A DNA stretch of 64,000 bases from Deinococcus aerolatus. GTDB taxonomy: Bacteria; Deinococcota; Deinococci; Deinococcales; Deinococcaceae. A program made the translations under genes and the position numbers. Below the pieces are notes generated by a model. The model was not told the origin of the DNA. It worked only from the letters and a program-made list of their open reading frames with translations, and did not search any database. Positions 44,290 to 53,751 of the stretch are shown one piece after another. The stretch is from positions 1-64,000 of the forward strand of contig NZ_BMOL01000002.1 of NCBI RefSeq assembly GCF_014647055.1. Direction: 5' to 3'. Position 1 is the first letter of the stretch. Each line of letters opens with the position of its first letter.

Positions 44290-45628
44290 GCTTCTGGACC
44301 GAGTGACCGTCGTGCGGCACGCGCTGGGCGAGGGGAGACGGATGTTCCGGGACCGCGCGGCGCTGGAACGTCACCAGGAGCGGCTGGCCGTTCACCACCT
44401 GCGCTGGGTCGCGGCGCACAGCCCCTTCACGGCGCGGCGGTTTCTGGAGGCTGGCCTGGGACTGGGCCAGTGGCGCGAGTTGCCCCCCGTGGACAAGGCC
44501 GGGATGATGGCTGCCTTCGACACCCTGAATACCGCTGGATTGTGCCTGACCGACGTGCTGGCCGTCGCCCGCCGCGCCGAGGACACCCGTGACTTCACGC
44601 CCACCCTGCCCACCCCGCGCGGCCCGGTCACGGTGGGCCTGTCCAGCGGGACGGGCGGCAACGCGGGCGCGTTCGTGGTGTCGCGTGGCGAGCGGCTGCA
44701 GTGGGCGGGTGTGGTGCTGCGCTGGCTGCTGCCCGCCTTTCCGCTGGGGCTGCTGCACAGGCAGCGCGTCGCCTTTGTGCTGCGGGCCGACGGCGGGCTG
44801 TACCGCAGCGTGGGGAGCGCGCGGCTGGCCTTCCGCTTTCTGGATCTGCTGCGCCCGCTGGACGAACTGGCTGCCGATCTCACCGCCTACGCCCCAACTT
44901 TGCTGATCGGGCCGCCCAGCGTGCTGCGTGCCCTGCTGGGCGCCGGGGCCGTGGCGCAGCCGACGCGGGTGGTCAGCGTGGCCGAGGTGCTGGAGGACGA
45001 TGACCGGGCGGCGCTGGAACGCGGTTTCGGCCCGGTGGTACAGGTCTACCAGGCCACCGAGGGCCTGCTGGGGCTGCCCTGCCCGCACGGCCACCTGCAC
45101 CTGAACGAGGGGCACGTCCACTTCGACTTTGAGCCCGTGGGCGGTCCAGGCGACGGCGGCCACCTGCGTCCCGTCCTGACCGACCTGCGCCGCACCACCC
45201 AGCCGATGATCCGGCACCGCCTGGATGACCTGCTGGTGCTGGCCGACCGCTGCTCCTGCGGGCTGGCCTCCCGCCGCGTGCTGCGCGTGGCCGGGCGGCA
45301 GGACGACGCGCTGAGCCTGCCGGGCGGCGCGGGGCGCGTCACGGTCTGGCCGGATTTCCTGCGCGGGGCCATGAACCGCGTGCCCGGCCTGCGCGAGTAC
45401 CGGGTAGAGCAAATAGGTGCGGCGGACCTGCGCGTGCTGCTGGACCCCCTGACCCCCGAGACCTGGCAGGAGGCGTGCGTTCAGATTTGTGGCGCGTTGA
45501 CGCGCAGTGGGGCGGACGCCGTGCGGGTGCGCCTCGGCGTTCAGCCCTTGCCCGCCGCGCTGCCGGGCGTCAAGCGCCGCCGGGTGCGTCGGCTGTGGCG
45601 GCCGGAGAGCGGGGAAGGGCCGTCATGA
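44282..45628 (+). CDS. Adenylate-forming enzyme (PaaK/F390 synthetase-like)
   Basis: A 448-residue member of the AMP-binding superfamily, branch of phenylacetate-CoA ligase and coenzyme F390 synthetase. The phosphate loop is VGLSSGTGGNAGAF (about 118-131); the A5-like motif is QVYQATEG, and an Arg/Asp pair that binds ribose is in IRHRLDDLLVLA. A C-terminal subdomain with basic KRRRVRRLWR ends it. It probably activates a carboxylic acid by adenylation, as OleC does with a beta-hydroxy acid. Overlaps neighbours by 8 and 4 bp. Confidence 0.85.
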   Translation: MPELLDRVTVVRHALGEGRRMFRDRAALERHQERLAVHHLRWVAAHSPFTARRFLEAGLGLGQWRELPPVDKAGMMAAFDTLNTAGLCLTDVLAVARRAEDTRDFTPTLPTPRGPVTVGLSSGTGGNAGAFVVSRGERLQWAGVVLRWLLPAFPLGLLHRQRVAFVLRADGGLYRSVGSARLAFRFLDLLRPLDELAADLTAYAPTLLIGPPSVLRALLGAGAVAQPTRVVSVAEVLEDDDRAALERGFGPVVQVYQATEGLLGLPCPHGHLHLNEGHVHFDFEPVGGPGDGGHLRPVLTDLRRTTQPMIRHRLDDLLVLADRCSCGLASRRVLRVAGRQDDALSLPGGAGRVTVWPDFLRGAMNRVPGLREYRVEQIGAADLRVLLDPLTPETWQEACVQICGALTRSGADAVRVRLGVQPLPAALPGVKRRRVRRLWRPESGEGPS

Positions 45629-46614
45629 GCCGCGTGCTGGGTCTGCGCGTTCTGTCCACCGCCCAGGCGTTGCCCGCCCGCGTGGTCCCCACCTCTGAGG
45701 CCGCCGCTCTGTGCGGCATCGCGCCGGAGGTGGCCCTCAAACGCACCGGGGTTCACGAGCGCCGCTGGCTGTCGGGGGCCGAGACAGCCCTGACCCTGGG
45801 CGCTCAGGCGGCGCGGGAGGCGGTGACGGCGGCAGGCCTGGAGGTGGCGCAGATCGACACGCTGCTCAACGCCAGCGGCAGCCAGCTTCAGCCCATCCCG
45901 GACGGCGCGGCGCTGTTTGCCCGCGAACTGGGCCTGCGCGGCGCGGCCACCTACAGCATTCACGGCACCTGTCTCAGCTTCCTGCTGGCCCTCAACCACG
46001 CCGCCCTGCTGATCGGTGCGGGACAGGCGCGGCATGTGCTGATCGTCAGCAGCGAGGCCGGCAGCCTCGGCCTCAATTTTAACCAGCCGGAAAGTGCACT
46101 GCTGATCGGGGACGGCGCGGCAGCGGTGGTCGTCGGACCCGCCGAGCATGATGGTCAGGGCGTTCACGCCATGCGCGTCGTCACCTACCCCGAGGGCGCG
46201 GACCACACCCGCATTCGTGGCGGCGGCTCGTTGCTGACGCCCCGGCACCCTGACGTCGTCCCGCAGGACTTCACCTTCGATATGCACGGCCTGTCGGTGC
46301 TGAGGCTAGCGTCTCAGGTGGTGCCCGACTTTCTGGAAGGGCTGAGATCCGGCCTCAGCACGGGCCTGCCCGGCATTGACCGTGTGGTGCCGCATCAGGC
46401 CAGCGCGGCGGGTCTGGACCTGATGCGCCGCGCTGGCTGGCCTGCCGGGAAAACCGAGGTGACGCTGACCCACCTGGGCAACGTGATTGCGGCCAGCCTG
46501 CCGCTGACGCTGCATCAGGCCCGGACCGGGGGGCGGGCGAAGCAGGGCGACACCCTGCTGCTCGTCGGCACCGGGGCGGGCCTGATCGCGGGGGGAATGA
46601 TCCTGCGGCTGTAG
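45625..46614 (+). CDS. KAS III / thiolase-fold condensing enzyme (OleA/FabH-like)
   Basis: A 329-residue condensing enzyme. The Cys-His-Asn triad is intact: C116 in IHGTCLSF, His about 257 in VVPHQAS, Asn about 287 in HLGNVIAAS. It joins acyl chains (with ACP or CoA) or, as in OleA, does head-to-head Claisen condensation. ATGA overlap with the preceding gene makes it the last of four coupled genes. Housekeeping FabH would normally sit with other fab genes, so a secondary-pathway role is favoured. Confidence 0.88.
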   Translation: MSRVLGLRVLSTAQALPARVVPTSEAAALCGIAPEVALKRTGVHERRWLSGAETALTLGAQAAREAVTAAGLEVAQIDTLLNASGSQLQPIPDGAALFARELGLRGAATYSIHGTCLSFLLALNHAALLIGAGQARHVLIVSSEAGSLGLNFNQPESALLIGDGAAAVVVGPAEHDGQGVHAMRVVTYPEGADHTRIRGGGSLLTPRHPDVVPQDFTFDMHGLSVLRLASQVVPDFLEGLRSGLSTGLPGIDRVVPHQASAAGLDLMRRAGWPAGKTEVTLTHLGNVIAASLPLTLHQARTGGRAKQGDTLLLVGTGAGLIAGGMILRL

Positions 46615-46686
46615 GCGCGTTCCCCGCTGTCCCTGCGCCAGACAGCCCTCCGGCCCCGGCCCCCGTCCGGCGCTAGCCTGGGTTCC

Positions 46687-48012
46687 ATGAGTGCCGACGG
46701 CCTGCCCGAAACGTTCGATGTTCTCGTTCACCCTGCCCGTGGCCTGAGCGGCGCCCTGCAGGCCCAGCCCAGCAAGAATTACACCACCCGCTACCTGCTG
46801 GCGGCGGCGCTGGCCGAGGGCGAGACGCGCGTGGTAGGCATCGCCACCAGCGAGGACGCCGGGGCCATGCTGCGCTGCCTGGAGGCCTGGGGCGCGGGCG
46901 TGACCCTGCTGGGCGATGACGCCGTGGTGCGGGGCTTTGGCGCGGCCCCCCGTGCGGGCGTGACCCTCAACCCCGGCAACGCGGGCGCGGTGGCGCGGTT
47001 CCTTATGGGCGTGGCGGCGCTGACGACGGACACCACCTTCGTCACCGACTACCCCGAGTCGCTGGGTCGGCGCCCCCAGGGGGACCTGCTGGACGCCCTG
47101 GAACGCCTGGGCGCGCGCGTGGGCAGCAGCGGCGGACGCCTGCCCCTGAGCATCAGCGGGCCGGTGCAGGGCGGTACCGTGGAGGTCAGTGCCGAGAAGT
47201 CCAGCCAGTACGCCAGCGCCCTGATGTTCCTGGGGCCGCTGCTGCCGCTGGGGCTGGAACTGCGCCTGACCGGGCAGATCAAGAGCCACGCCCCGCTGCG
47301 GCAGACGCTGGACACGCTGGCGGCCTTCGGCGTCGTGTTCGGGGCCAGCCCGGACCTGAGCCGCATCTCCATTCCCGGTGGGCAGCAGTACCGGGCCGGG
47401 CGCGTCACCGTTCCCGGCGATTACCCTGGCTCGGCGGCCATTCTGGCGGCGGCGGCGCTGCTGCCCGGCCAGCTCCGCCTGTCCAACCTGCGCGAAAACG
47501 ACCTTCAGGGTGAGCGCGAGGCGGTGGCCGTGCTGCGCGAGATGGGCGCGGATATCGTGCGCGAGGGGGACACGCTGGTGGTCCGGGGTGGCCGGCCCCT
47601 CCGCGCCGTTACCCGCGACGGGGACGGCTTTACCGACGCGGTGCAGGCGCTGACCGCCGCCGCCGCATTCGCGCAGGGCACCACCACCTGGGACAACGTG
47701 TCCACGTTGCGGCTCAAGGAGTGTGACCGCATCAGCGACACCCGGCGCGAGTTGCAAGGGCTGGGCCTCCACGCTGCCGAGACGTCGGACAGCCTCAGCC
47801 TCACCGGAACCGCGCGGATTGCCGGAGGAGTGACCGCCGACGGGCACGGCGACCACCGCATGATCATGCTGCTGACCCTGCTGGGGTTGAAAGCCGACGC
47901 GCCCATCCGCATCACCGGCGCGCACCACATCCGCAAGAGCTACCCGCTGTTCTTCCAGCATCTGGAAACGCTGGGGGCGAGCTTCGAGTACCTGCCCACC
48001 GAGGCCCACTAA
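46687..48012 (+). CDS. aroA: 3-phosphoshikimate 1-carboxyvinyltransferase (EPSP synthase)
   Basis: A 441-residue enzyme of the shikimate pathway, joining PEP to shikimate 3-phosphate. QAQPSKNYTTRYLLAAALAEG, LNPGNAGAVARFL (the NAGT-like loop) and the RLKECDRI block are visible; the PEP-binding region ends with HGDHRMIM. The S-K-N at the start replaces the usual S-K-S, and N-A-G-A the usual N-A-G-T, both seen in other class variants. TAGCCT lies 7 nt before the ATG, so it does not depend on the preceding cassette. Confidence 0.92.
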   Translation: MSADGLPETFDVLVHPARGLSGALQAQPSKNYTTRYLLAAALAEGETRVVGIATSEDAGAMLRCLEAWGAGVTLLGDDAVVRGFGAAPRAGVTLNPGNAGAVARFLMGVAALTTDTTFVTDYPESLGRRPQGDLLDALERLGARVGSSGGRLPLSISGPVQGGTVEVSAEKSSQYASALMFLGPLLPLGLELRLTGQIKSHAPLRQTLDTLAAFGVVFGASPDLSRISIPGGQQYRAGRVTVPGDYPGSAAILAAAALLPGQLRLSNLRENDLQGEREAVAVLREMGADIVREGDTLVVRGGRPLRAVTRDGDGFTDAVQALTAAAAFAQGTTTWDNVSTLRLKECDRISDTRRELQGLGLHAAETSDSLSLTGTARIAGGVTADGHGDHRMIMLLTLLGLKADAPIRITGAHHIRKSYPLFFQHLETLGASFEYLPTEAH

Positions 48013-48032
48013 ATGGGGTGAAACGGCTGGCC

Positions 48033-48527
48033 CTAGCCCGCCCCGATCCGGCCCAGCAGGGTCCTCAGCGTGTGCCGCTCGGCGTGGCTCAGGTTCGCCA
48101 GCAGCCGCTCCTCGTGTTCCAGATGCTGGGGCAGCAGGCCGTCTACCAGTTCGCGGCCCGGCGCCGTCAGTCGGGCCCGGATGGCGCGGCGGTCTACGGC
48201 GTCGGGCACCCGCTCGACCAGTCCCCGCCCGGTCAACGCGTCCACCCGTTTGGTCACGGCGGGCGGCGTAACCGCCATCAGCGCGCCCAGGTCGCCCAGC
48301 GTCAGCCCCTGCGCCGGGGCCGATCGGCGCAGGGTTGCCAGCACGTCAAAGGCCGCGGGTGTCAGGTCGTACTGCGCGAGAAACGCCTCCAGCCGTGCGT
48401 AAAGCCGCCCGGAGGTGCGCTGCACCGCGATCACGGTCAGCATGGGTTCCGGGTCTAGATCGGGCCGGGCCGCGTGCCAGTCGCAGCCAATGCGTTCCAG
48501 CAGTTCTGCGGTGGGCACGGGGGTCAT
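48033..48527 (-). CDS. MarR-family transcriptional regulator
   Basis: A 164-residue regulator with a winged helix-turn-helix: LTLGDLGALMAVTPPAVTKRVDALTGRGLVERVPDAVDRRAIRARL contains the recognition helix and the wing with the D-x-R-x-x-R pair. The start at 48527 overlaps the stop of the upstream DMT gene (ATGA). It is the last gene of a DMT-DMT-MarR operon and probably represses it through the ACTGT palindrome at 49468-49485. Ligand unknown. Confidence 0.9.
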   Translation of the reverse strand: MTPVPTAELLERIGCDWHAARPDLDPEPMLTVIAVQRTSGRLYARLEAFLAQYDLTPAAFDVLATLRRSAPAQGLTLGDLGALMAVTPPAVTKRVDALTGRGLVERVPDAVDRRAIRARLTAPGRELVDGLLPQHLEHEERLLANLSHAERHTLRTLLGRIGAG

Positions 48528-48988
48528 CCTCGCCACCGCTCGCGGTCCGCCGCCAGAAGGCCCACCGCGCCCAGCAGCAGCGCCGCGCTCAGCACGCCCA
48601 GCAGCGTCGGCGGCTGCGTGGTCTGCCCCAGCCAGCCCAGGCCGGTGATGACCGCTGCTCCCAGCACCTGCCCCAGCGTGACGGCCACCGTGCTGGCCCC
48701 GGCCCCCAGCCGTGCCCCCGCGATCAGGCTCAGGGTGACGTAGGTAACGCCCAGCACGCCGCCCAGCAGCGTCCACAGCTCCGGCCAGGCGGTGGGTCTC
48801 GCGCCGTCCAGCCCCAGCGCCCACAGCGAGAGCAGCAGCCCGGCTCCCACAAAGAAGGTAACCAGCGTGGCCGCCAGCGGCGTGCCCAGGCTGGCGGCCA
48901 GGCGCAGGTTGAAGGCCAGGCCCGCCGACAGGCCGATGCCCGCCCCCAGTGTCGCCAGCAGGGCGGGCAGCAACGCCATGACGCTCAC
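48524..48988 (-). CDS. Half-size DMT-superfamily transporter (DUF606/YdcZ), second copy
   Basis: A 154-residue protein with about five membrane helices, of the DUF606/YdcZ type (half of a drug/metabolite transporter). Its start GTG overlaps the stop of its paralogue (GTGA at 48985-48988); ATG 48979 is the alternative. It shares GAGLLLSLWAL- and LGGVLGVTYV-like blocks with the first copy (VGAVALGAVLP, LGGVVGSAYVV). The pair probably dimerises in antiparallel orientation. Confidence 0.8.
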   Translation of the reverse strand: MSVMALLPALLATLGAGIGLSAGLAFNLRLAASLGTPLAATLVTFFVGAGLLLSLWALGLDGARPTAWPELWTLLGGVLGVTYVTLSLIAGARLGAGASTVAVTLGQVLGAAVITGLGWLGQTTQPPTLLGVLSAALLLGAVGLLAADRERWRG

Positions 48989-49446
48989 GCCGGAGTCCAC
49001 AGGCGCAGCGCCAGTGCCGCCAGTACCAGCAGGGCGGCCAGGGTCCGGGCGCGGTTCATCCGGCGGCGCGGCAGGCCCAGCGCCCCGAAGTGGTCCAGCG
49101 CCAGCGCGGTCAACACCTGCGCGGCAATCACCAGCGTGGTGGCCAGGGCGGCTCCCAGCAGCCGGGTCAGCACCACACTGCCCACCACGTAGGCGCTGCC
49201 CACCACCCCGCCCAGCCACACCCAGCGCGGGGCCGCACGCGCCGCCGTCCAGTTGGCCCGCACCCGCAATGCCGGCAACACGGCGCCCAGGGCCACCGCC
49301 CCCACCAGATACGAGATGCCAGCCGTCAGCGTCACCGAGTGCAGCTCACCGGCCAGCGCGCTGTTGACCGCGAATTGCATGGGCAACAGGGTGCCTGCTG
49401 TCACGGCCAGCAACAGAAAGGGAAATCGTCGGGGTTGCAGGGTCAC
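48985..49446 (-). CDS. Half-size DMT-superfamily transporter (DUF606/YdcZ), first copy
   Basis: A 153-residue membrane protein with about five helices (FPFLLLAVTAGTLLPMQFAVN, ISYLVGAVALGAVLPAL, WLGGVVGSAYVVGSVVLT, ALATTLVIAAQVLTALALD, ARTLAALLVLAALAL). The start GTG at 49446 is preferred because TACGAT lies 6 nt upstream; the frame is open to 49509 but that part is not membrane-like. First gene of the operon with its paralogue and a MarR regulator. Confidence 0.8.
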   Translation of the reverse strand: MTLQPRRFPFLLLAVTAGTLLPMQFAVNSALAGELHSVTLTAGISYLVGAVALGAVLPALRVRANWTAARAAPRWVWLGGVVGSAYVVGSVVLTRLLGAALATTLVIAAQVLTALALDHFGALGLPRRRMNRARTLAALLVLAALALRLWTPA

Positions 49447-49452
49447 GTTCAG

Positions 49453-49485
49453 ATCGTACACAGGTGAACTGTTTATCAGGACAGT
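49453..49485 (-). promoter_or_regulatory. Promoter and MarR operator candidate of the DMT operon
   Basis: The -10 box TACGAT (plus strand ATCGTA, 49453-49458) lies 6 nt before the GTG start. Just upstream is ACTGT-N8-ACAGT (49468-49485), an 18-bp inverted repeat placed where a MarR dimer would exclude RNA polymerase. The MarR gene of the same operon is the obvious candidate regulator. Confidence 0.55.
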
Positions 49486-49633
49486 ATCTGGCGTCAGATC
49501 TCCAGGCATACCTGCAAAGGTTCCAGAGGATGGGCCGGTCTGGGGTTACCTTCTCCCAGCGCCTGACTGCCCGCCTGCCCTTACGCCTTTTGCCGGATGC
49601 AACCCTTCACGCAGATGGTGCGTAATAGGAACC

Positions 49634-50854
49634 ATGACTGATGGCAAACCCGGCCCGCTGACTCCACCCGACTCCTCTCTGAGCGCGCCGGAAGCCGTCA
49701 GGGACGTGGCCCCGGTGGACGCTCCGGAAATGGTGCCCCTGTCGCCTGAGGACCGCGCCCGGCTGGACAGCATGGCCCGCGCCTTCGCGGTGGACGTGCT
49801 GGGTGCCGGGGCGCATACTCCCGAATTCAGGCGCAAGCTGGACGCCGTGCATGACCTGGGCCTGCCCGAGCAGCGTGCGGCGGCGCAAACCAGCAACCGC
49901 ATGCTGGACCGCCCCCTGCGGGCCACCCGCAGCGGCGCCCTGGCCGAGGGCAGCGACATTCTTAACAGCCTGACGGACCTGCGCCGCACCGTGGAAAACC
50001 TGGACCCCAGCCGGGCGCCCACCCCCCGCCGCCTGTTCGGCATCCTGCCGGGGGCCAGGAAGGTGCAGAACGCGATGGACAAGTACCAGAGCGCGCAGTC
50101 GCACCTGAACGGCATTCTGGAGTCGCTGTACCGCGGCCAGGACGAGCTGCGGCGCGACAACGCCACCATCGAGACCGAGAAGCTGCACCTGTGGGAGACC
50201 ATGCAGAAGCTGCGGCAGTACGCCCACGTCGGCAAGGCGGTGGACACGGCTCTGACCGAGCGTCTCTCGGAGCTGGCCCAGACCGATCCGGAAAAGGCCC
50301 GCATGGTCAGCGAGGAACTCCTCTTTGCCGTGCGTCAGCGCGTCACGGACCTGCTGACCCAGCTGGCGGTGAGCATTCAGGGGTACCTGGCCCTGGACCT
50401 GGTGCGGCGCAACAACCTGGAGCTGATCAAGGGCGTGGACCGCGCCACTACCACCACCGTCAGCGCCCTGAAGACCGCGCTGATGGTCTCGCAGGCGCTG
50501 GGCACGCAGGGCGCGGTGTTGGGGCAGATCACGGCCATCAACGACACCACCGGCAAGATGATCGGGTCTACCGCCAGCCTCCTGAAGCAGCAGTCCACCG
50601 AGATCCAGCGGCAGGCGGGCAGCGCCACGGTGGACCCGCAGATCATCCAGGGGGCCTTCCGCGACGTGTACGGTGCGCTGGACGCCATCAGCGCCTACCG
50701 GCAGCAGGCGCTGGAGCGCTTCAGCGAGACCATGCAGGTGCTGGACAAGGAGGTGGCCCAGGCCCAGACCTACCTGGACCGCGAGCGGCAGGGGGTGGCC
50801 CGCGAGGTGGCCCAGAACCTGAAGGTGGGCCAGGAGGGTGAGCTCAAGCTCTGA
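49634..50854 (+). CDS. telA: TelA-family (toxic anion resistance) protein
   Basis: A 406-residue cytoplasmic helical protein of the TelA/KlaA family, linked to tellurite and general envelope stress resistance. Family blocks include FGILPGARKVQNAMDKYQSAQ, VRRNNLELIKGVDRATTTTVSALKTALMVSQAL and the C-terminal helical part. Long coiled-coil stretches are likely. The frame is open upstream to 49253, but the ATG at 49634 is where the family begins. No ter genes are in the window, so its role is inferred from the family only. Confidence 0.9.
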   Translation: MTDGKPGPLTPPDSSLSAPEAVRDVAPVDAPEMVPLSPEDRARLDSMARAFAVDVLGAGAHTPEFRRKLDAVHDLGLPEQRAAAQTSNRMLDRPLRATRSGALAEGSDILNSLTDLRRTVENLDPSRAPTPRRLFGILPGARKVQNAMDKYQSAQSHLNGILESLYRGQDELRRDNATIETEKLHLWETMQKLRQYAHVGKAVDTALTERLSELAQTDPEKARMVSEELLFAVRQRVTDLLTQLAVSIQGYLALDLVRRNNLELIKGVDRATTTTVSALKTALMVSQALGTQGAVLGQITAINDTTGKMIGSTASLLKQQSTEIQRQAGSATVDPQIIQGAFRDVYGALDAISAYRQQALERFSETMQVLDKEVAQAQTYLDRERQGVAREVAQNLKVGQEGELKL

Positions 50855-50868
50855 GTGTCCGTGAGGAG

Positions 50869-51528
50869 GTGGTCCTTGGGCTGGCGGCCCGGCTCGCGGC
50901 CCAGCCCGCCCGTCCTGTCCTGCGCGTGGCTGTGGACGGAGTGGACGGGGCAGGGAAGACAATATTTGCCGACGAACTGGCCGCCGCCCTGCGACAGCGC
51001 GGCCGTGAGGTTATCCGGGCCAGCGTGGACGGCTTTCACCAACCCCGCGCGGCGCGTTACCGCCTGGGCCGGGACTCGCCCGAGGGGTTCTACCGGGAGT
51101 CCTACGACTACGCGGCCCTGCGGCGGGCGCTGCTGGACCCGCTGGGGCCGGGCGGTTCCCGGCGCTACTGCACGGCCACGTTCGATGTCGCTGCCGACCT
51201 GCCGGTGACCCCGGAGGGGATGGTGGCCCGCCCCGGCAGCATTCTGCTGGTGGACGGCCTGTTTCTACACCGCCCCGAGTTGCGTGAGGTGTGGGACGAT
51301 TCCGTCTTCTTACGGGTGGCGTTTGCCGTGTCGGTTCCGCGCGGCGCAGCGCGCGGCCCCGGCTTCGGCTCCCCCGATCCGCTGGACCAGAGCAACCGGC
51401 GCTATATCGGGGGCCACCAGCTGTATTTCAGCGAGGCCGATCCAGAACGCCGGGCGGGCGTGGTGGTCGACAACAATGATCTGGACGCCCCCTTCATGGT
51501 GTGCGCGAGAGACGTCGCTGGCCGCTGA
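50869..51528 (+). CDS. Uridine kinase-like P-loop kinase
   Basis: A 219-residue P-loop protein of the phosphoribulokinase/uridine kinase type. Walker A is GVDGAGKT (24-31), a substrate Asp is in RASVDGFHQPRAAR, and the lid-like region LFLHRPELREVWDDSVFL follows. It differs from true Udk by lacking the family C-terminus, so the exact substrate (nucleoside or pantothenate-like) is open. The start is uncertain: GTG at 50869 is directly behind GAGGAG; it lies 14 bp after the telA stop, suggesting cotranscription. Confidence 0.8.
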   Translation: MVLGLAARLAAQPARPVLRVAVDGVDGAGKTIFADELAAALRQRGREVIRASVDGFHQPRAARYRLGRDSPEGFYRESYDYAALRRALLDPLGPGGSRRYCTATFDVAADLPVTPEGMVARPGSILLVDGLFLHRPELREVWDDSVFLRVAFAVSVPRGAARGPGFGSPDPLDQSNRRYIGGHQLYFSEADPERRAGVVVDNNDLDAPFMVCARDVAGR

Positions 51529-52160
51529 GGCGCAGTTCATCCTCAGCGCGTCTTCACGGTTCCTGGCAGCCGGGGCAACGTGCGAGGTGTTCACGGCCGG
51601 TGTGCGGGTGCTGCGGCTGGCCCTCGGCCCCGAGGCCAGCCTGGGCTTGCAGGCGGCGATCACGCGCGCCCTCTCCGCAGCGGGCGTGCCTGTGCCGGAG
51701 GTGCTGGAACTGGGTTCGCTTCCCTCTGGGCGGGTCTTCAGTTCCGCACCCGTCAGAAGGCGTGGCCGATGAAGGGGGCCAACTGGCTGCCCAGCCGCCC
51801 GTTCTGTCCGCCCCAGACCTGGCCTCACCGCTGAGGGCGCTTGGGCCTGGGCTGTGGCAGGTGGCCGAAAAGCCCTTAGCCCTGTGCCACACCGATCTCC
51901 ATGCAGGGCAGTTTCGCTGGCGTGGCGGACGACTCACCGCGCCGCTGGATTTCCGTGACGTTGCCGTCGGGCCGCCCGCGTGGGACATGGCAAGCAAGGC
52001 CTGTTTCCGCGGCTGGTGGGCGGCAGGACAGGTGGCTGGGGATGCTGACCGCGACGCCGCTTTGGCCTGCTGCTGGCATTTCACCGTGCAGGCCGCGCTG
52101 CAAGACAGGGTGGCCCACAACGCATGGCAGAGGCTGTGGCCTTCGCGCGGGGCTGCCTGA
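51512..52160 (+). pseudogene. Frameshifted aminoglycoside phosphotransferase-like gene
   Basis: Two frames hold the halves of a kinase-like phosphotransferase. Frame 2 reads AAEAQFILSASSRFLAAGAT to GRVFSSAPV and stops at 51770-51772. Frame 0 resumes around 51750 with DEGGQLAAQPPV and carries the catalytic HTDLHAGQF (H-x-D) and metal-binding LDFRDV motifs, ending at 52160. No start codon is visible in frame 2; the 5' end overlaps the uridine kinase-like gene. A shift near 51755 makes this a pseudogene, and the joined length (about 215) is short for the family. Confidence 0.72.
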
Positions 52161-52212
52161 ACCGACTGAGCTGAACCTCCAAAGGTCACAGCACAGGCAG
52201 GACAGCGCGTCC

Positions 52213-52266
52213 TTGACGCTCCTGGGCAAAGAGGATACGCTGGCCCTGTGCTTACCTACCGGTAAG
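52213..52266 (+). promoter_or_regulatory. Promoter with downstream inverted repeat
   Basis: TTGACG (52213-52218), 17-nt spacer, TACGCT (52236-52241): the best -35/-10 pair in this part of the window. CTTACC-TACC-GGTAAG (52251-52266) lies just after the expected start point, where a hairpin or a repressor site would act on the 52302 gene. Confidence 0.62.
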
Positions 52267-52301
52267 TAATTCACCCAGAGTCCTGCCAGGAGAGTCGAAC
52301 C

Positions 52302-52733
52302 ATGGACGAGATCGTCATTCAACCCGCAATCCACAACGCCGTCGGCGGCATCGTCGTGCTGGCCGCCATTGTGACCGTCATGCTCAACTGGCGCGGTCTG
52401 CTGAAACTCAGGGGGGTGGGAGCAGACGCTGCGGCCCCCCCATCGCTGAGCGGCTGGCAGAACGCCGCCCTGATTGCCCTGCAGATCGCGCTGATGGTTC
52501 AGGCATTGATCGGAATTAAACTGCTGGATCAGGGGCTGGGGACCGTGCAGAAGTACGTGCATTACCTGGGCGGCCTGGGAGCGCTGGGGCTGGTCATGCT
52601 GTACTACTGGCTGCCCAAGCGCGACGCCCGCGACAGTTCCATCAAGGCCCTGGGCCTGACCGTGGCCTCGCTGGCCTTCGTGCTGATGACCTTCATCATT
52701 GGTGGCCTTTACGCACGCGGCAGCCTGAGCTAA
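52302..52733 (+). CDS. Small four-helix membrane protein
   Basis: A 143-residue integral membrane protein with four hydrophobic helices ([78 protein letters not shown]). His residues at N-terminal (IHNAVGG) and mid (YVHYLGG) positions could bind heme, but this is speculation. AGGAG lies 9 nt before the ATG. It resembles in size and style the 53752 membrane protein. Function unknown. Confidence 0.78.
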   Translation: MDEIVIQPAIHNAVGGIVVLAAIVTVMLNWRGLLKLRGVGADAAAPPSLSGWQNAALIALQIALMVQALIGIKLLDQGLGTVQKYVHYLGGLGALGLVMLYYWLPKRDARDSSIKALGLTVASLAFVLMTFIIGGLYARGSLS

Positions 52734-52777
52734 AGAGCGCAGGCGGGGAGGCGTGCGGCTCCCGTATCCTGCACCCC

Positions 52778-53662
<885 letters not shown>

Positions 53663-53751
53663 AGCCTGTGAAGAGCGGGGAACCAGGTGCAGCCGTCAGT
53701 CCTCCACCCTTTGCCTTTGACCCGGCGCACGTCACCCCGTAGGCTGGGCGC

